A stretch of DNA of 34,789 nt. It comes from a virus. A model generated the notes under the pieces. That model was not told the origin of the DNA. It did not search any database and was given only the letters and a program-made list of their open reading frames with translations. The stretch lies in the IMG/VR virus record IMGVR_UViG_3300035670_000757, positions 1 to 34,789 of that record, one strand, 5' to 3'. Positions 7,210-14,930 of this stretch are shown here, piece after piece (position 1 is the first letter of the stretch; every line of letters starts with the position of its first letter). The translations under genes were made by a program, and so were the position numbers.

Positions 7210-7747
7210 TCAAGCATTGAACCGGATCGCCACGGCGATCGAAACGCTCGCGGCCGCGGTCGCCGAGCTCGCCAAGGCTCGACCCGCGACGGCGTCGACG
7301 TCGAGCAACTCGAGCACTTCAAAGGGCGGCGGCTCGAGCTCGGGCGGCTACGAAGACCGGCCGACGAACCGTGACGGAACGCTAGTCGGGTCGCCCGAAG
7401 ACCTTGCAACCGAATGGGGCGATCCGGTGATCCGATACGTTCCGCGCGGCTGGTCGGGAAACGACTACAAGGGCGTGCAAATGTCGCAAACGTCGCCGGT
7501 GTTCTTGCGCTGGTTGGCCGACGAGCTCGCGCGCGGGATCGAGCGCAAGCGCGCGGCCGGCGACCATGAAAAAGCCGGGTGGGATCGAAAGACGCAATTG
7601 CGCGCGGAAGCGTGGATCGACAAGCTCGCGGGAACGGCCGGCAACGCGCCTAACCCGTTCGCGCTCACCGCGCCCACAAGCGCGGGCATGCCGCCAATTG
7701 ACGACGACGCCGGCGACGGCTTTTCCGACGACGACATTCCATTTTGA
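7202..7747 (+). CDS. Replication/recombination protein with SSB-type acidic tail
   Basis: 181 residues. An N-terminal helix (about 1-30) is followed by a Ser/Gly-rich linker (35-55), then a core with VPRGWSGNDYKGVQM and SPVFLRWLADELARGIERKRAAG, and a WDRKTQLRAEAWIDKL helix. The core resembles small phage proteins in which a W-x-G-x-x-x-x-G strand and a helix 'SPxFLxxLA' precede an 'AARARGW' helix. The C-terminus DDDAGDGFSDDDIPF copies the tip of bacterial SSB (usually DDDIPF), which recruits host repair and replication proteins. No OB-fold is obvious. It starts eight bases before the RusA stop and is the last gene before the terminator. Confidence 0.6.
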   Translation: MSDQALNRIATAIETLAAAVAELAKARPATASTSSNSSTSKGGGSSSGGYEDRPTNRDGTLVGSPEDLATEWGDPVIRYVPRGWSGNDYKGVQMSQTSPVFLRWLADELARGIERKRAAGDHEKAGWDRKTQLRAEAWIDKLAGTAGNAPNPFALTAPTSAGMPPIDDDAGDGFSDDDIPF

Positions 7748-7754
7748 GCATGAG

Positions 7755-7778
7755 AAAGCCCGCGCAAGCGGGCTTTTT
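7755..7778. terminator. Strong bidirectional intrinsic terminator between converging operons
   Basis: A nine-bp perfect stem (AAAGCCCGC / GCGGGCTTT) closes a GCAA tetraloop and is followed by more T residues on the plus strand and TTTCTC on the minus strand. It sits in the 33-bp gap between the stop of the rightward operon (7747) and the stop of the leftward endolysin gene (7781), so it should stop both units. Confidence 0.92.
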
Positions 7779-7780
7779 CG

Positions 7781-8743
7781 TTAGGGAAGCGGCCGACGCG
7801 CGAGAAGGCGCGCCGTGGTGACGAAAAGCCACCGAAGCAACCGGATCCACCAAGGGCGCTCCACCTCGAGCGGCTCACCGATGCGCGGCAATGATTCCGG
7901 CGCCGTGGCGACGGTTTGCGGGCCCTTTGGTGTGACGGGGGCCAACGGTTCGGGCTTGGGCGCGTTCGTCGCGCCTTGCCCGGGCTCCGCGGACGCCGCA
8001 ATGCTTACGAGCTCGGCGGGCGCCTCGGGCTCAGGCGTCGCGGGCTTGGGCGCTTCGATCGGGTCGGCGGGGATCGTCCGGTCGTATTCTCGGGCGATGC
8101 TTGCCACGCTTCGCGAGTAGATTTCAGGCGGCGCCGTAAAATAGCCGAGCGCGGAAAGGTTGCGCACAAAGCCGAGCGCGTCATTTTCGAGCGCGCGATC
8201 GATCGCCACGGCGTAGCGGCCATGTTTCCACTCGAGGGCGGCCGGGTCTTTCTTCGACGGCGCCCACCGGCCGACGAAAAACGCGCAATGATGCGCAACG
8301 GCCTCGGCGAGCGACTCGAACGCGACAAACCGATCGCGAATCACGTAGATCCGTTTTCCGGGCGTTTCCGACGGGCCGGCATCCTCGATCCTGGTGTCGC
8401 TCGGCGCGGTACGGCGGAAGGCGTCGAGCTCCTCGGGCGTCCAATGCTCGCGGGTCGCAAAATCCTGCACGCAACCTTCCCAACCTTTCGGGCATTTGAT
8501 CCCGCCAAGGTTGTAATTCATGACCGCCTTAAACCGGTTGGTTTCAAGGGCCATTTGCGCAAGCATGATCAGCGTTGCGGATCGGAGCTCTTGCGGCGTC
8601 GGCGGCGTTGCGACCGTGTGCGAGGCTTTGGCGAGCACCTCGCGCCGGGTGCGGATCACGGGCTCGAGGTGGAGCCGCACGGCTAGGTAGAGCTCGGGAA
8701 CCTGCACCGGCGTTCGCCTAGCAGGCAAAACGCGGTTCGTCAC
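7781..8743 (-). CDS. Endolysin, glucosaminidase (GH73/FlgJ-like) type
   Basis: 320 residues from a GTG at 8743 overlapping the upstream stop. Residues about 55-215 form the catalytic domain: LIMLAQMALETNRFKAV with candidate catalytic Glu67, NYNLGGIK (76-83), then FVAFESLAEAVAHHCAFF and ALSALGYF-like helices typical of muramidase/glucosaminidase folds of this group. It would cleave the glycan strands of peptidoglycan. A Pro/Ala/Glu-rich linker (about 230-290) leads to a C-terminal basic-hydrophobic segment (WWIRLLRWLFVTTARLLARR) that could insert in a membrane or disturb it, unusual for an endolysin. It is the last gene of the late operon. Confidence 0.8.
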   Translation of the reverse strand: MTNRVLPARRTPVQVPELYLAVRLHLEPVIRTRREVLAKASHTVATPPTPQELRSATLIMLAQMALETNRFKAVMNYNLGGIKCPKGWEGCVQDFATREHWTPEELDAFRRTAPSDTRIEDAGPSETPGKRIYVIRDRFVAFESLAEAVAHHCAFFVGRWAPSKKDPAALEWKHGRYAVAIDRALENDALGFVRNLSALGYFTAPPEIYSRSVASIAREYDRTIPADPIEAPKPATPEPEAPAELVSIAASAEPGQGATNAPKPEPLAPVTPKGPQTVATAPESLPRIGEPLEVERPWWIRLLRWLFVTTARLLARRPLP

Positions 8744-9096
8744 TCGTCGTCGCCGGCGGGCGCCTCGGGCGCCGCGTCGGCCTCCGCGCTAGGCGCAAGC
8801 GGCTCGAGCGGCTGCGGCTCGAGCTTCGCGCCAACGACATCGCGCAACGCGGTTGCGAACGGCATAGCGTGTGCGACCGCCTCGAGACGAGCGGCGAGCG
8901 TCGGATCGGCCGTGCACGCCGCCGCTAGCTGCTCGCGCGCGCCTTGGCGCTCGTCCAGCATGCGCGCAAGCTGCCGCGCCGATTCCGAATGCCCGAGCGC
9001 GAGCGTGTGCGCTTCGCGATCGAGCTTCGGAAGGTTGCGCGTGATTTGCTCAAAAAGCTCGACCAGCGCAAAAGCGATCTGAACCGCGTCGTTCAT
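8740..9096 (-). CDS. Lysis-region protein of unknown function, 118 residues
   Basis: I chose the ATG at 9096, which overlaps the stop of the lipoprotein gene, over a longer frame that would run through that gene. The first 75 residues are helical with heptad character (ESARQLARMLDERQGAREQL). The C-terminal 30 are Pro/Ala/Glu-rich and acidic. No signal or membrane span. Its place between a lipoprotein and the endolysin suggests a lysis or tail-completion role, but nothing in the sequence proves it. Confidence 0.55.
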   Translation of the reverse strand: MNDAVQIAFALVELFEQITRNLPKLDREAHTLALGHSESARQLARMLDERQGAREQLAAACTADPTLAARLEAVAHAMPFATALRDVVGAKLEPQPLEPLAPSAEADAAPEAPAGDDE

Positions 9097-9329
9097 TCGG
9101 AACCCTTGATCTTGGCGCCGCAAGCGCCGGAAATCAGCGCGGCGCGTTGCGAATAGTAGGCCTCCGCGCATCGCGTAAGCAACACCGGATCGCCCACCTT
9201 GACGCCTGCGCGAGCGCACGCCACGTCAGCGGATTTGACCGCTGCGGCGGCGATCTCGCATTCGTGCGCGCACCCGGACGCAAGGGCACCGAGCACAAGC
9301 CAAGCGGCGACGACGACGGCGCGGGTCAC
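9093..9329 (-). CDS. Small lipoprotein, candidate outer-membrane spanin subunit
   Basis: 78 residues from a GTG at 9329 (GTGA overlap with the upstream stop). After M-T-R comes a hydrophobic stretch ending in LASGC, a lipoprotein signal with acylated Cys20. The mature part has C24, C38, C54 and C70 and a helical region. Small Cys-type lipoproteins next to endolysins are often Rz1-like outer-membrane spanins, but this one lacks the usual Pro richness and no clear inner-membrane partner overlaps it, so the spanin role is tentative. The signal peptide itself is clear. Confidence 0.6.
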   Translation of the reverse strand: MTRAVVVAAWLVLGALASGCAHECEIAAAAVKSADVACARAGVKVGDPVLLTRCAEAYYSQRAALISGACGAKIKGSE

Positions 9330-9547
9330 TTGGCCGCCCCCGAAACAAGCCGCTGGATCTGCTCGACGGTGCCCACGGGGTTTACCCCGTACCGGCGAAG
9401 GAGCTTCGTGAACGCGGCGAACCGCGGCGAACGCTCGCACCGCTCGATCCATTGCTCGGGCGTCGCCGTGCGCAAAATCACGTTTAAAACCGCGGTGACA
9501 ATCGACCAAGCGATCGCCCCGCGCGCGATCAACGCGTCGGCCGTCAT
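9326..9547 (-). CDS. 73-residue lysis-region protein with N-terminal membrane span
   Basis: Residues about 4-26 (ALIARGAIAWSIVTAVLNVIL) form a single hydrophobic helix; the rest is soluble and basic, with WIERCERSPRFAAFTKLLRRYG. It starts at an ATG overlapping the preceding stop and ends with a TGA overlapping the lipoprotein GTG. It might be a holin partner or an inner-membrane spanin substitute for the lipoprotein; both are inferences from position. Confidence 0.55.
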   Translation of the reverse strand: MTADALIARGAIAWSIVTAVLNVILRTATPEQWIERCERSPRFAAFTKLLRRYGVNPVGTVEQIQRLVSGAAK

Positions 9548-9792
9548 GGGTGAGGCCCTCCGGTTCGCGCCTCAAGCCGGGCGATCTTTTCGCCGTGCGA
9601 TTGTACGATGCGCTCCAGGCGTTCAACGTCGCGGGTCAACGCCTTTTCGACGCGATCCAGGTCGGCGGCGACGCCGTCAAGCTTGGTTTCGATCGTGCCA
9701 AGGCTCGCACCCACTCGCAACGCCATAACGGCGAAGCCGGCAAGCGTTGCGAGAAGGTTTGCCCACGTGATCGCCTCGGGCGCCATTGTCAC
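9544..9792 (-). CDS. Candidate holin: N-terminal membrane span plus coiled coil
   Basis: 82 residues. One hydrophobic helix at about 10-30 (WANLLATLAGFAVMALRVGA) is followed by a long coiled coil (about 35-75: DLDRVEKALTRDVERLERIVQSHGEKIARLEA). Small membrane proteins with a charged coiled coil are common in phage lysis cassettes. This topology also fits an inner-membrane spanin that would pair with the lipoprotein at 9093. The GTG at 9792 gives the usual GTGA overlap; an ATG two codons later is possible. Confidence 0.5.
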   Translation of the reverse strand: MTMAPEAITWANLLATLAGFAVMALRVGASLGTIETKLDGVAADLDRVEKALTRDVERLERIVQSHGEKIARLEARTGGPHP

Positions 9793-9992
9793 GCCTCGGC
9801 CGCGGGGGCGTTGACCGCTGGCGCGCTTTCAGCCGGTTTGGCTTCCGCGGTTTGGCTCGTCGCTTTCAAAGCGTTTTCAAGAACGCGCAGAGCGTTCAAA
9901 ATCGCTTCCGCGTCCTCGAGTGACGGTTTGCCGCTTGCTTGATAACCGCGCGCGGTGTTGACGATAACCATAAACGCTTGGGAAATGTCCAT
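9789..9992 (-). CDS. Hypothetical protein, 67 residues, head of lysis region
   Basis: The ATG at 9992 follows GAGAAAGGGCCAAC, the recurring start element, so this gene probably receives ribosomes independently while the next five follow by overlap. The first 45 residues are helical (SLEDAEAILNALRVLENALKATSQ). The C-terminal 20 are low-complexity Ala/Pro/Glu. No membrane span and no recognised family. Confidence 0.55.
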   Translation of the reverse strand: MDISQAFMVIVNTARGYQASGKPSLEDAEAILNALRVLENALKATSQTAEAKPAESAPAVNAPAAEA

Positions 9993-10007
9993 GTTGGCCC
10001 TTTCTCG

Positions 10008-10364
10008 TTAGTCGGCGATCGTAGCAGGTTCCTCGAACGTTGACGATACCGGAAGCACGGGATCAATCGTCGAGCTTTGGACCTGCGGATCGTCCGGCTT
10101 GATTTCAATGATCGTCAAATCAAGCTGCGACGGCTGCGCAAGCCACGTGAGCAGATACGAATCGTCTTCGCCCCACAAATCATAATCCGGACCTGCGAGT
10201 TCACGCGAACCCTCGGCGACGCTGCCCGAGTCGGCGTAAAGCTGAAATTGAACGTTCGCCTTGCCGTCAATACCGATCGTTGTGATCTGCACGTTGGAAA
10301 CGCGGAGCTTGTCGGCGGTCTTAATCGGCCATCCCGTCGAAACGGGTTGAATCGTAGCGTACAT
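10008..10364 (-). CDS. Hypothetical protein following the tail fibre, 118 residues
   Basis: I chose the ATG at 10364, preceded by CTGAAAGGCTCACC, instead of a longer frame reaching into the fibre gene. The protein is beta-rich and acidic, with VSNVQITTIGIDGKANVQFQLY and LDLTIIEIKPDDP. It resembles a small structural or fibre-associated domain. It lies immediately after the large fibre gene, where chaperones or fibre tips often lie, but no family is recognised. Confidence 0.5.
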   Translation of the reverse strand: MYATIQPVSTGWPIKTADKLRVSNVQITTIGIDGKANVQFQLYADSGSVAEGSRELAGPDYDLWGEDDSYLLTWLAQPSQLDLTIIEIKPDDPQVQSSTIDPVLPVSSTFEEPATIAD

Positions 10365-10374
10365 GGTGAGCCTT

Positions 10375-12465
10375 TCAGGGTGCGAAAACTTGGATCTTGA
10401 CGTCGGCGCCGTTAAGCCGGATCTGAATATATCCGAGCGAAGCGCCTGCGGTGGCATAGTACGTGGTCGGGCCGCCGTTGGTGGCAACGAAATTTCCAGC
10501 CGATCCAAGAACAAAGGTGTTGTTCGTTGTCGGCGTTGCGGCGTTTGCGTCTACGCCAAGAATAATGTTACCGCTGCCGGTGGTGAGGCCGCCGCCGGCG
10601 CTTTGGCCAATTGCAACGTTGTTAACGCCGGTGCTTGATCCTGAAACGCCCGTCATTGCGCCGCGGCCAACGGCCGTGTTGGATCCACCGGTGAAAAAAT
10701 ATCCGGAGTTTTTGCCGATCCAAGTGTTATTGGATGCGGTCGTTTGCGTCTGGCCGGCATTGCTTCCGACGCACACGTTGTTCGCGCCGGTCGTGATCTG
10801 GTTGCCGGCAACCGCGCCAATCAACGTGTTGTCGCCGCCCGTGAGCGCGCCGCCGGAGGCAGTCGCGTACCCAACAAACGTGTTGTTTGAGGCCGTCGAG
10901 CAATTAAGACCGGAGAACACTCCCAGATACGTATTGTTCCCGCCGGTCGTGATGCCCTGTGCCGATTGAAAGCCAACCGCGACGTTGTTCGCTCCGGTCG
11001 TGGACCCAGAGACGCCTTGCATTGCTTGCGACCCAACGGCCGTGTTTCGGATGCCGGCCGAATACACCTGCGCGTATCGACCAACGGCGGTGCAATCACT
11101 TGCCGCTGTCTGCTGGTACAGTGCCGCCTCGCCAACGGCGGTGTTTCGTGAACCCGTTGTGTTCCCTCGCAGGGATTGCGAGCCAACCGCCGTGTTGCCT
11201 GTGCCGGTCGACACGGACAAGGCACCAAGGAGCGATTCGTACCCAACGGCGGTGTTTGAGGTTCCGTTTTGGTACAGCGCGGCGTTTGCTCCGACCGACA
11301 CGTTTTGCGTTCCGGTCGTTACGCCCCATCCTGCTTGCCATCCAACGGAGGTGTTGTTGAACCCGGTCGTGTTGTTGAACGATGCGCCCGATCCAATGGC
11401 GGTGTTCTGGTTTCCGGTCGAGTAGCGCAGCGCCTGCGAGCCGAGCGCCGTCGTGTTTGCGCCGGTGGTGTTCGTGTCAAGCGCGAGGTTGCCAAGCGCC
11501 ACGTTGTTTGCCTGCGCCCCCGCGCCACGTCCCACGCGCACGCCGAAGACGTCGATGTCTGCGGCGGTCGTGAGCGAGCGGCCAGCGGTCGGCGACGTGC
11601 CAAAGCTTACGTTGCCGTTAGGCCCCTGAATGCGGACAAATTCGGCAAGCGCCGTTCCGTTCCATCCCGCAATGACCGTGTCATACGTCGCCAAGGTCGA
11701 CGAATAAACGTGCGAAATTACGCCCGTCGGCACGGTGTTGCTAGAAACGTAAAAACCAATGCTTGTGTTTGAGTTGTTTGCAAACGTGGTGTTGCGAAGC
11801 CGCAAATATTCTGCGTAAGATGTCGTCCCGCCTGCTCGTTCAATGTGAAGCCCGGGCCCCGTTCCATACGGATTTGGCGTGCCAAGCCCGGCGTTGCCGG
11901 TGCTGTCAATGCGCATGCGCTCGACAAGCGATCCGCCATTCGGCCGGGTGAGGAACTGCAAGTGACCGCCGAAGTCACCCGCGGTTGCGTTATCCTTGCC
12001 ACCGACGATCTTGGACCACGTTGTGGGGCTCGTCCCGGTGAAATAGCCTCCAAAAGTCACGGCGCCACCTTGGCCGGCCGTAATGGTGCCAGTGTAAATC
12101 GACGCGACACCGAGGCCGGACAACGCAGAATCGCGCACGTCCAAAGGGCCAAGCGGCGTCATTGTCGCGGTGCCGCCGATCAATACCTGTTGCGACGACG
12201 ACACGCCGAACGCAAAACCGCCCGACGCCGAAAAGCGCAGGATCGTTCCGCTTGTGCCGCGGGACATGCCGGTGCCGCTCGAGCCCGTGAACGAATACGC
12301 AGGCGCGCCGGTCGACCCGTCGGCAACCTCAAAAATCCCCGTGTTGGTTACAATTGTTCCGGATTGCGAAAGACGCGAATTTCCGATCGTGGTTGGAGTA
12401 CTCCAAACGGGGATCGTGCCGGCTGTGCCGCGACCGCTAAGCGGATTCGTGAGTTGATTTGCCAT
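10375..12465 (-). CDS. Tail fibre with about 20 YadA-like beta-roll repeats
   Basis: 696 residues. The N-terminal 300 residues are Gly/Ser/Thr-rich beta sequence with VADGSTGAPAYSF and RMRIDSTGNAGLG-type segments seen in phage fibres. From about residue 315 to 655 come about 20 repeats of 16-20 residues with consensus NTAVGxxAxxxxTTGxx. This resembles the NxAIG repeats of YadA/Hep_Hag trimeric adhesin heads, which form a left-handed beta-roll. The C-terminus (about 45 residues) has no peptidase S74 chaperone signature. It likely binds the host surface. Repeats lie at about 10500-11520 in the DNA. Confidence 0.75.
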   Translation of the reverse strand: MANQLTNPLSGRGTAGTIPVWSTPTTIGNSRLSQSGTIVTNTGIFEVADGSTGAPAYSFTGSSGTGMSRGTSGTILRFSASGGFAFGVSSSQQVLIGGTATMTPLGPLDVRDSALSGLGVASIYTGTITAGQGGAVTFGGYFTGTSPTTWSKIVGGKDNATAGDFGGHLQFLTRPNGGSLVERMRIDSTGNAGLGTPNPYGTGPGLHIERAGGTTSYAEYLRLRNTTFANNSNTSIGFYVSSNTVPTGVISHVYSSTLATYDTVIAGWNGTALAEFVRIQGPNGNVSFGTSPTAGRSLTTAADIDVFGVRVGRGAGAQANNVALGNLALDTNTTGANTTALGSQALRYSTGNQNTAIGSGASFNNTTGFNNTSVGWQAGWGVTTGTQNVSVGANAALYQNGTSNTAVGYESLLGALSVSTGTGNTAVGSQSLRGNTTGSRNTAVGEAALYQQTAASDCTAVGRYAQVYSAGIRNTAVGSQAMQGVSGSTTGANNVAVGFQSAQGITTGGNNTYLGVFSGLNCSTASNNTFVGYATASGGALTGGDNTLIGAVAGNQITTGANNVCVGSNAGQTQTTASNNTWIGKNSGYFFTGGSNTAVGRGAMTGVSGSSTGVNNVAIGQSAGGGLTTGSGNIILGVDANAATPTTNNTFVLGSAGNFVATNGGPTTYYATAGASLGYIQIRLNGADVKIQVFAP
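10500..11520 (-). repeat. Tandem protein-coding repeats of the fibre gene
   Basis: About 20 degenerate units of 48-60 bp encode NTAVG-type beta-roll repeats. Unit length varies by whole codons, so copies can be added or lost in frame. Closest copies differ mainly in the loop segment after the Gly, suggesting selection to keep the Asn/Gly turn and vary the loops. Confidence 0.65.
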
Positions 12466-12474
12466 GTGCCGGCC

Positions 12475-12894
12475 TCAGTAAAACGCAAGAGAAACGGTTT
12501 GACCCGCGCCGACGGCGAAGGCAAAAAGCGTCGTGACGTCGACGGGGTTGGAAACCATGTCGACCAAATACGCTTGCCCGGGCGCGAGCTGGATCCCGCG
12601 CGAGCTCGAGACGGTCGAGCCGCCGAGGCGGATCGTTTCCGTGTTGCTCGGCGACGCCTGGATCGTGAGCGCGCGATCGATCGTGTCGACGGGTGCCACC
12701 GCAAAAAGGGCCGTTGCAACGCCAGCGGTGATCGTGACGTCGGCCGCGTCGCGCATGCTTGCCGTTGACGGCGTCGGCGTCGGGCTTTCGACAATGACGC
12801 GCAGGCGCCCGCGGTTATCGACCTGGACGTTATCGTTTTGGTTATCCGTGAGCGTCGGAAGCGTCGCGGAATAAGTGCCTTGGATCAATGACAT
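12475..12894 (-). CDS. Small fibre/baseplate-associated protein, 139 residues
   Basis: ATG at 12894, within an upstream GC-rich open frame that was not used. It begins with LIQGTYSATLPTLTDNQNDNVQVDNRGRLRVIVE and ends in short beta strands (VDVTTLFAFAVGAGQTVSLAF). The N-terminal pattern LPxxxxN...VQ(V/A)xNRGxLRV is shared with the next gene at 12914, so the two are paralogues. Probably a structural protein near the fibre base; no family recognised. Confidence 0.55.
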   Translation of the reverse strand: MSLIQGTYSATLPTLTDNQNDNVQVDNRGRLRVIVESPTPTPSTASMRDAADVTITAGVATALFAVAPVDTIDRALTIQASPSNTETIRLGGSTVSSSRGIQLAPGQAYLVDMVSNPVDVTTLFAFAVGAGQTVSLAFY

Positions 12895-12913
12895 TTGCGG
12901 GCCCTCGTTCGGT

Positions 12914-13414
12914 TCAACGGTAGCAGGCGGCGACGGCGATCGCCTTGGTGTTGTCGTAGGTGAGCGTTGTATCCGTCGACGAGCACGCGAGAAATACGCC
13001 CGTTGTAAACGGGATCCCGTTGCCGGCGTCGCGGAAGACCTTGGCGACGTTGACCGGGCCCGCGGGGAGGTAAATCCGAAGCTTGGGCGCCGTTCCGTTT
13101 GCCGGAAGCGAGGTTGCGTCAAAAACCATAAGCGTGGTTCCGCCCGTCTTTACGTAAACGTCCACCGCGCCGAGGTTTGCGGCGCCCGTGACGAGCAGGC
13201 CGGACGCGATCAGTGTGCCCGAGGTGTTTGGGCTGAACACCCACGTTCCGGCGTTGCCCGCCGCTACGTCGGTGACGTTGTCGACGTTGACGCGCAGCAC
13301 ACCGCGGTTCGTCGCTTGGAGCTCGACGGCCTCGCCGTTTGCGACGCTTGGAAGGACGGCATTATAGCGGGCGAGGCCCAACCACTTAAAAATCGTTTGC
13401 GAAAAATTCGACAT
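12914..13414 (-). CDS. Fibre/baseplate-associated protein, paralogue of the 12475 product
   Basis: 166 residues, ATG at 13414 after AAGAGGCGACC. It starts with a short helix (SQTIFKWLGLARY), then AVLPSVANGEAVELQATNRGVLRVNVD, which matches the neighbour. The middle has a VDVYVKTGGTTLMVFD strand pair and the C-terminus IPFTTGVFLACSSTDTTLTY. The AGxVNVxKVF and 'dagnG' wording resembles domains seen in phage surface proteins that may bind carbohydrate, but this is an impression only. Confidence 0.55.
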   Translation of the reverse strand: MSNFSQTIFKWLGLARYNAVLPSVANGEAVELQATNRGVLRVNVDNVTDVAAGNAGTWVFSPNTSGTLIASGLLVTGAANLGAVDVYVKTGGTTLMVFDATSLPANGTAPKLRIYLPAGPVNVAKVFRDAGNGIPFTTGVFLACSSTDTTLTYDNTKAIAVAACYR

Positions 13415-13427
13415 GGTCGCCTCTTGC

Positions 13428-14327
13428 TCAAATGTAAAGCTGTCGCCAGCCTTCGACGACGAACGTTGACGTGCCGACGACGTCGCACGAATGCGTCGAC
13501 CGGTAGCCGATGAGCTCGACGGCGGGATCGTTCACGCCAGGAAACCCGGCCAAATCGCCCGACCATTCGAGCACCGCTTGAAACGCCAAGCCGCTACCGG
13601 CGGCGACGACGTTTCGCTCGGTCAAAATGTAATTCGTCGCGGGCGTTGCTTGATCGTACAAACGCAACGCAAGGTAAACGCTTGCGTTATTCGTCGGCGC
13701 AAGGTCAACGACGGCGCGCACGGTTATTCCATAGGTTCCGCGCGGGCCGCCGCTTGCACCGAAGGCCGTATCCCAAATGGTTGAATCGGCATATTGCACG
13801 CCGCCAATCGTGACAAGCGCATAAGCCGCGCCAAGGCTCGCAACGCTCGCGCCGCCGAGCGTCGTCGATTGCTGAACCATCGCGTGCAATTCCGTATAAC
13901 GGCGCTGCGGTAGCACCATAAACGAAGGGTTTACCCAACGCCCGGGGTTTGCGAGAAGGACCGCCGTCGGCTTGTATACCTGCCCGTAAATGTCGCCAGT
14001 GCCGGCGCCGAGCGTTGGACACCAACGATATTCGCCAAGCGGAAGGCCGCCCGAATCAAGCACGCCGACGATTTCGCCGCCGGTTAGCGTTGTCGTGTCA
14101 ATGCTCACCAGATCGAGCGCCGACGCCACGGTAAGCCGCCGGCTAAGCCCTTGCGTTGCCCACGGCGCGCCGATCGCCAAAGCCGTAAGGCTGTCGTTCA
14201 AATACTTCGTCCGGTTCGCGAGCGCCTGCGGCGCTAGGGCGAAATTCGAAGCGTCGCCGGTGTCGCCGTTTGAAACGGTCTGCACCGGCGACGAAAACGT
14301 GGCGGATTCGACGATGTTTTGAGGCAT
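13428..14327 (-). CDS. Putative tail fibre or fibre-connector protein, 299 residues
   Basis: Starts MPQNIVESATF with an N-terminal NGDTGDASNFALAPQALANRTKYL region, a segment commonly found in phage fibre connectors that attach to the baseplate. The rest is beta-rich, with IDTTTLTGGEIVGVLD, GGVQYADSTIWDTAF and a C-terminal TSTFVVEGWRQLYI. It lies between the last baseplate gene and the fibre genes, which supports a role in linking fibres to the baseplate. Confidence 0.6.
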   Translation of the reverse strand: MPQNIVESATFSSPVQTVSNGDTGDASNFALAPQALANRTKYLNDSLTALAIGAPWATQGLSRRLTVASALDLVSIDTTTLTGGEIVGVLDSGGLPLGEYRWCPTLGAGTGDIYGQVYKPTAVLLANPGRWVNPSFMVLPQRRYTELHAMVQQSTTLGGASVASLGAAYALVTIGGVQYADSTIWDTAFGASGGPRGTYGITVRAVVDLAPTNNASVYLALRLYDQATPATNYILTERNVVAAGSGLAFQAVLEWSGDLAGFPGVNDPAVELIGYRSTHSCDVVGTSTFVVEGWRQLYI

Positions 14328-14330
14328 GGA

Positions 14331-14930
14331 TCACACCAGGTAAATAATGACAACGTCAGTGGGAAACGTGATCCAATACGCGAGGGTAATGTCCACGTGC
14401 GCCGCTTTAACCTTGCGAAGCATTCGGATCAGCCGCCGAATATACGCGCCGAGCGGGCCAAAGCCTATCACGAGATCGGGCCCTACCGTGATCCCCGGGC
14501 CGATTTGCCATGACGAAAACGGCGGGACGTCGGGCGCGAAGGGCGCTTTCACCTCGACTAGCACTTGATCCCAATACAGCGGATCGCCGGGCGCGCTTGT
14601 GATCGTGTACGTCGGAAAGCCGCAGAGCGGGATCACGACGTCAAGCGCGGCCTCTGTTCCCGCCTTCGCCCAAATATCCATCGCGCGCTGGATCACCTCG
14701 CGCGCGAAAGGAAGCTCGGTTTCTACGATTGGGCCGTCCAAAAACGTATCCGTGCAGGTCGCTAGGATCGCATCGGGTGCGGCGGTAAGGCTCCATGCGG
14801 CGGTCGCGTCGCGTGCGCCTTGGGCCATCATATCGCGCACAAGCCCGAAGGCTTCGAGCAGGTTTGCGCCTTGCCCGCGCTGGAGCCAGATCGGCGCGCG
14901 ATCGCGTTCGTAGTCTACGAAATCCGTCAT
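14331..14930 (-). CDS. Baseplate wedge protein in the gpI/gp48 position
   Basis: 199 residues. It directly follows baseplate J with an ATGA overlap, the place occupied by P2 gpI or Mu gp48. The sequence has helices (RGQGANLLEAFGLVRDMMAQGARDA), a strand-rich middle and a C-terminal LGAYIRRLIRMLRKVKAAHVDITLAYWITFP. It lacks clear gpI motifs, so the assignment is by order, size and coupling. Confidence 0.5.
   Translation of the reverse strand: MTDFVDYERDRAPIWLQRGQGANLLEAFGLVRDMMAQGARDATAAWSLTAAPDAILATCTDTFLDGPIVETELPFAREVIQRAMDIWAKAGTEAALDVVIPLCGFPTYTITSAPGDPLYWDQVLVEVKAPFAPDVPPFSSWQIGPGITVGPDLVIGFGPLGAYIRRLIRMLRKVKAAHVDITLAYWITFPTDVVIIYLV

Noticed and set aside
10375-12465. Diversity-generating retroelement target in the fibre gene
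   Set aside because: No reverse transcriptase and no template repeat were seen; variation is spread over many structural repeats rather than a C-terminal variable region.
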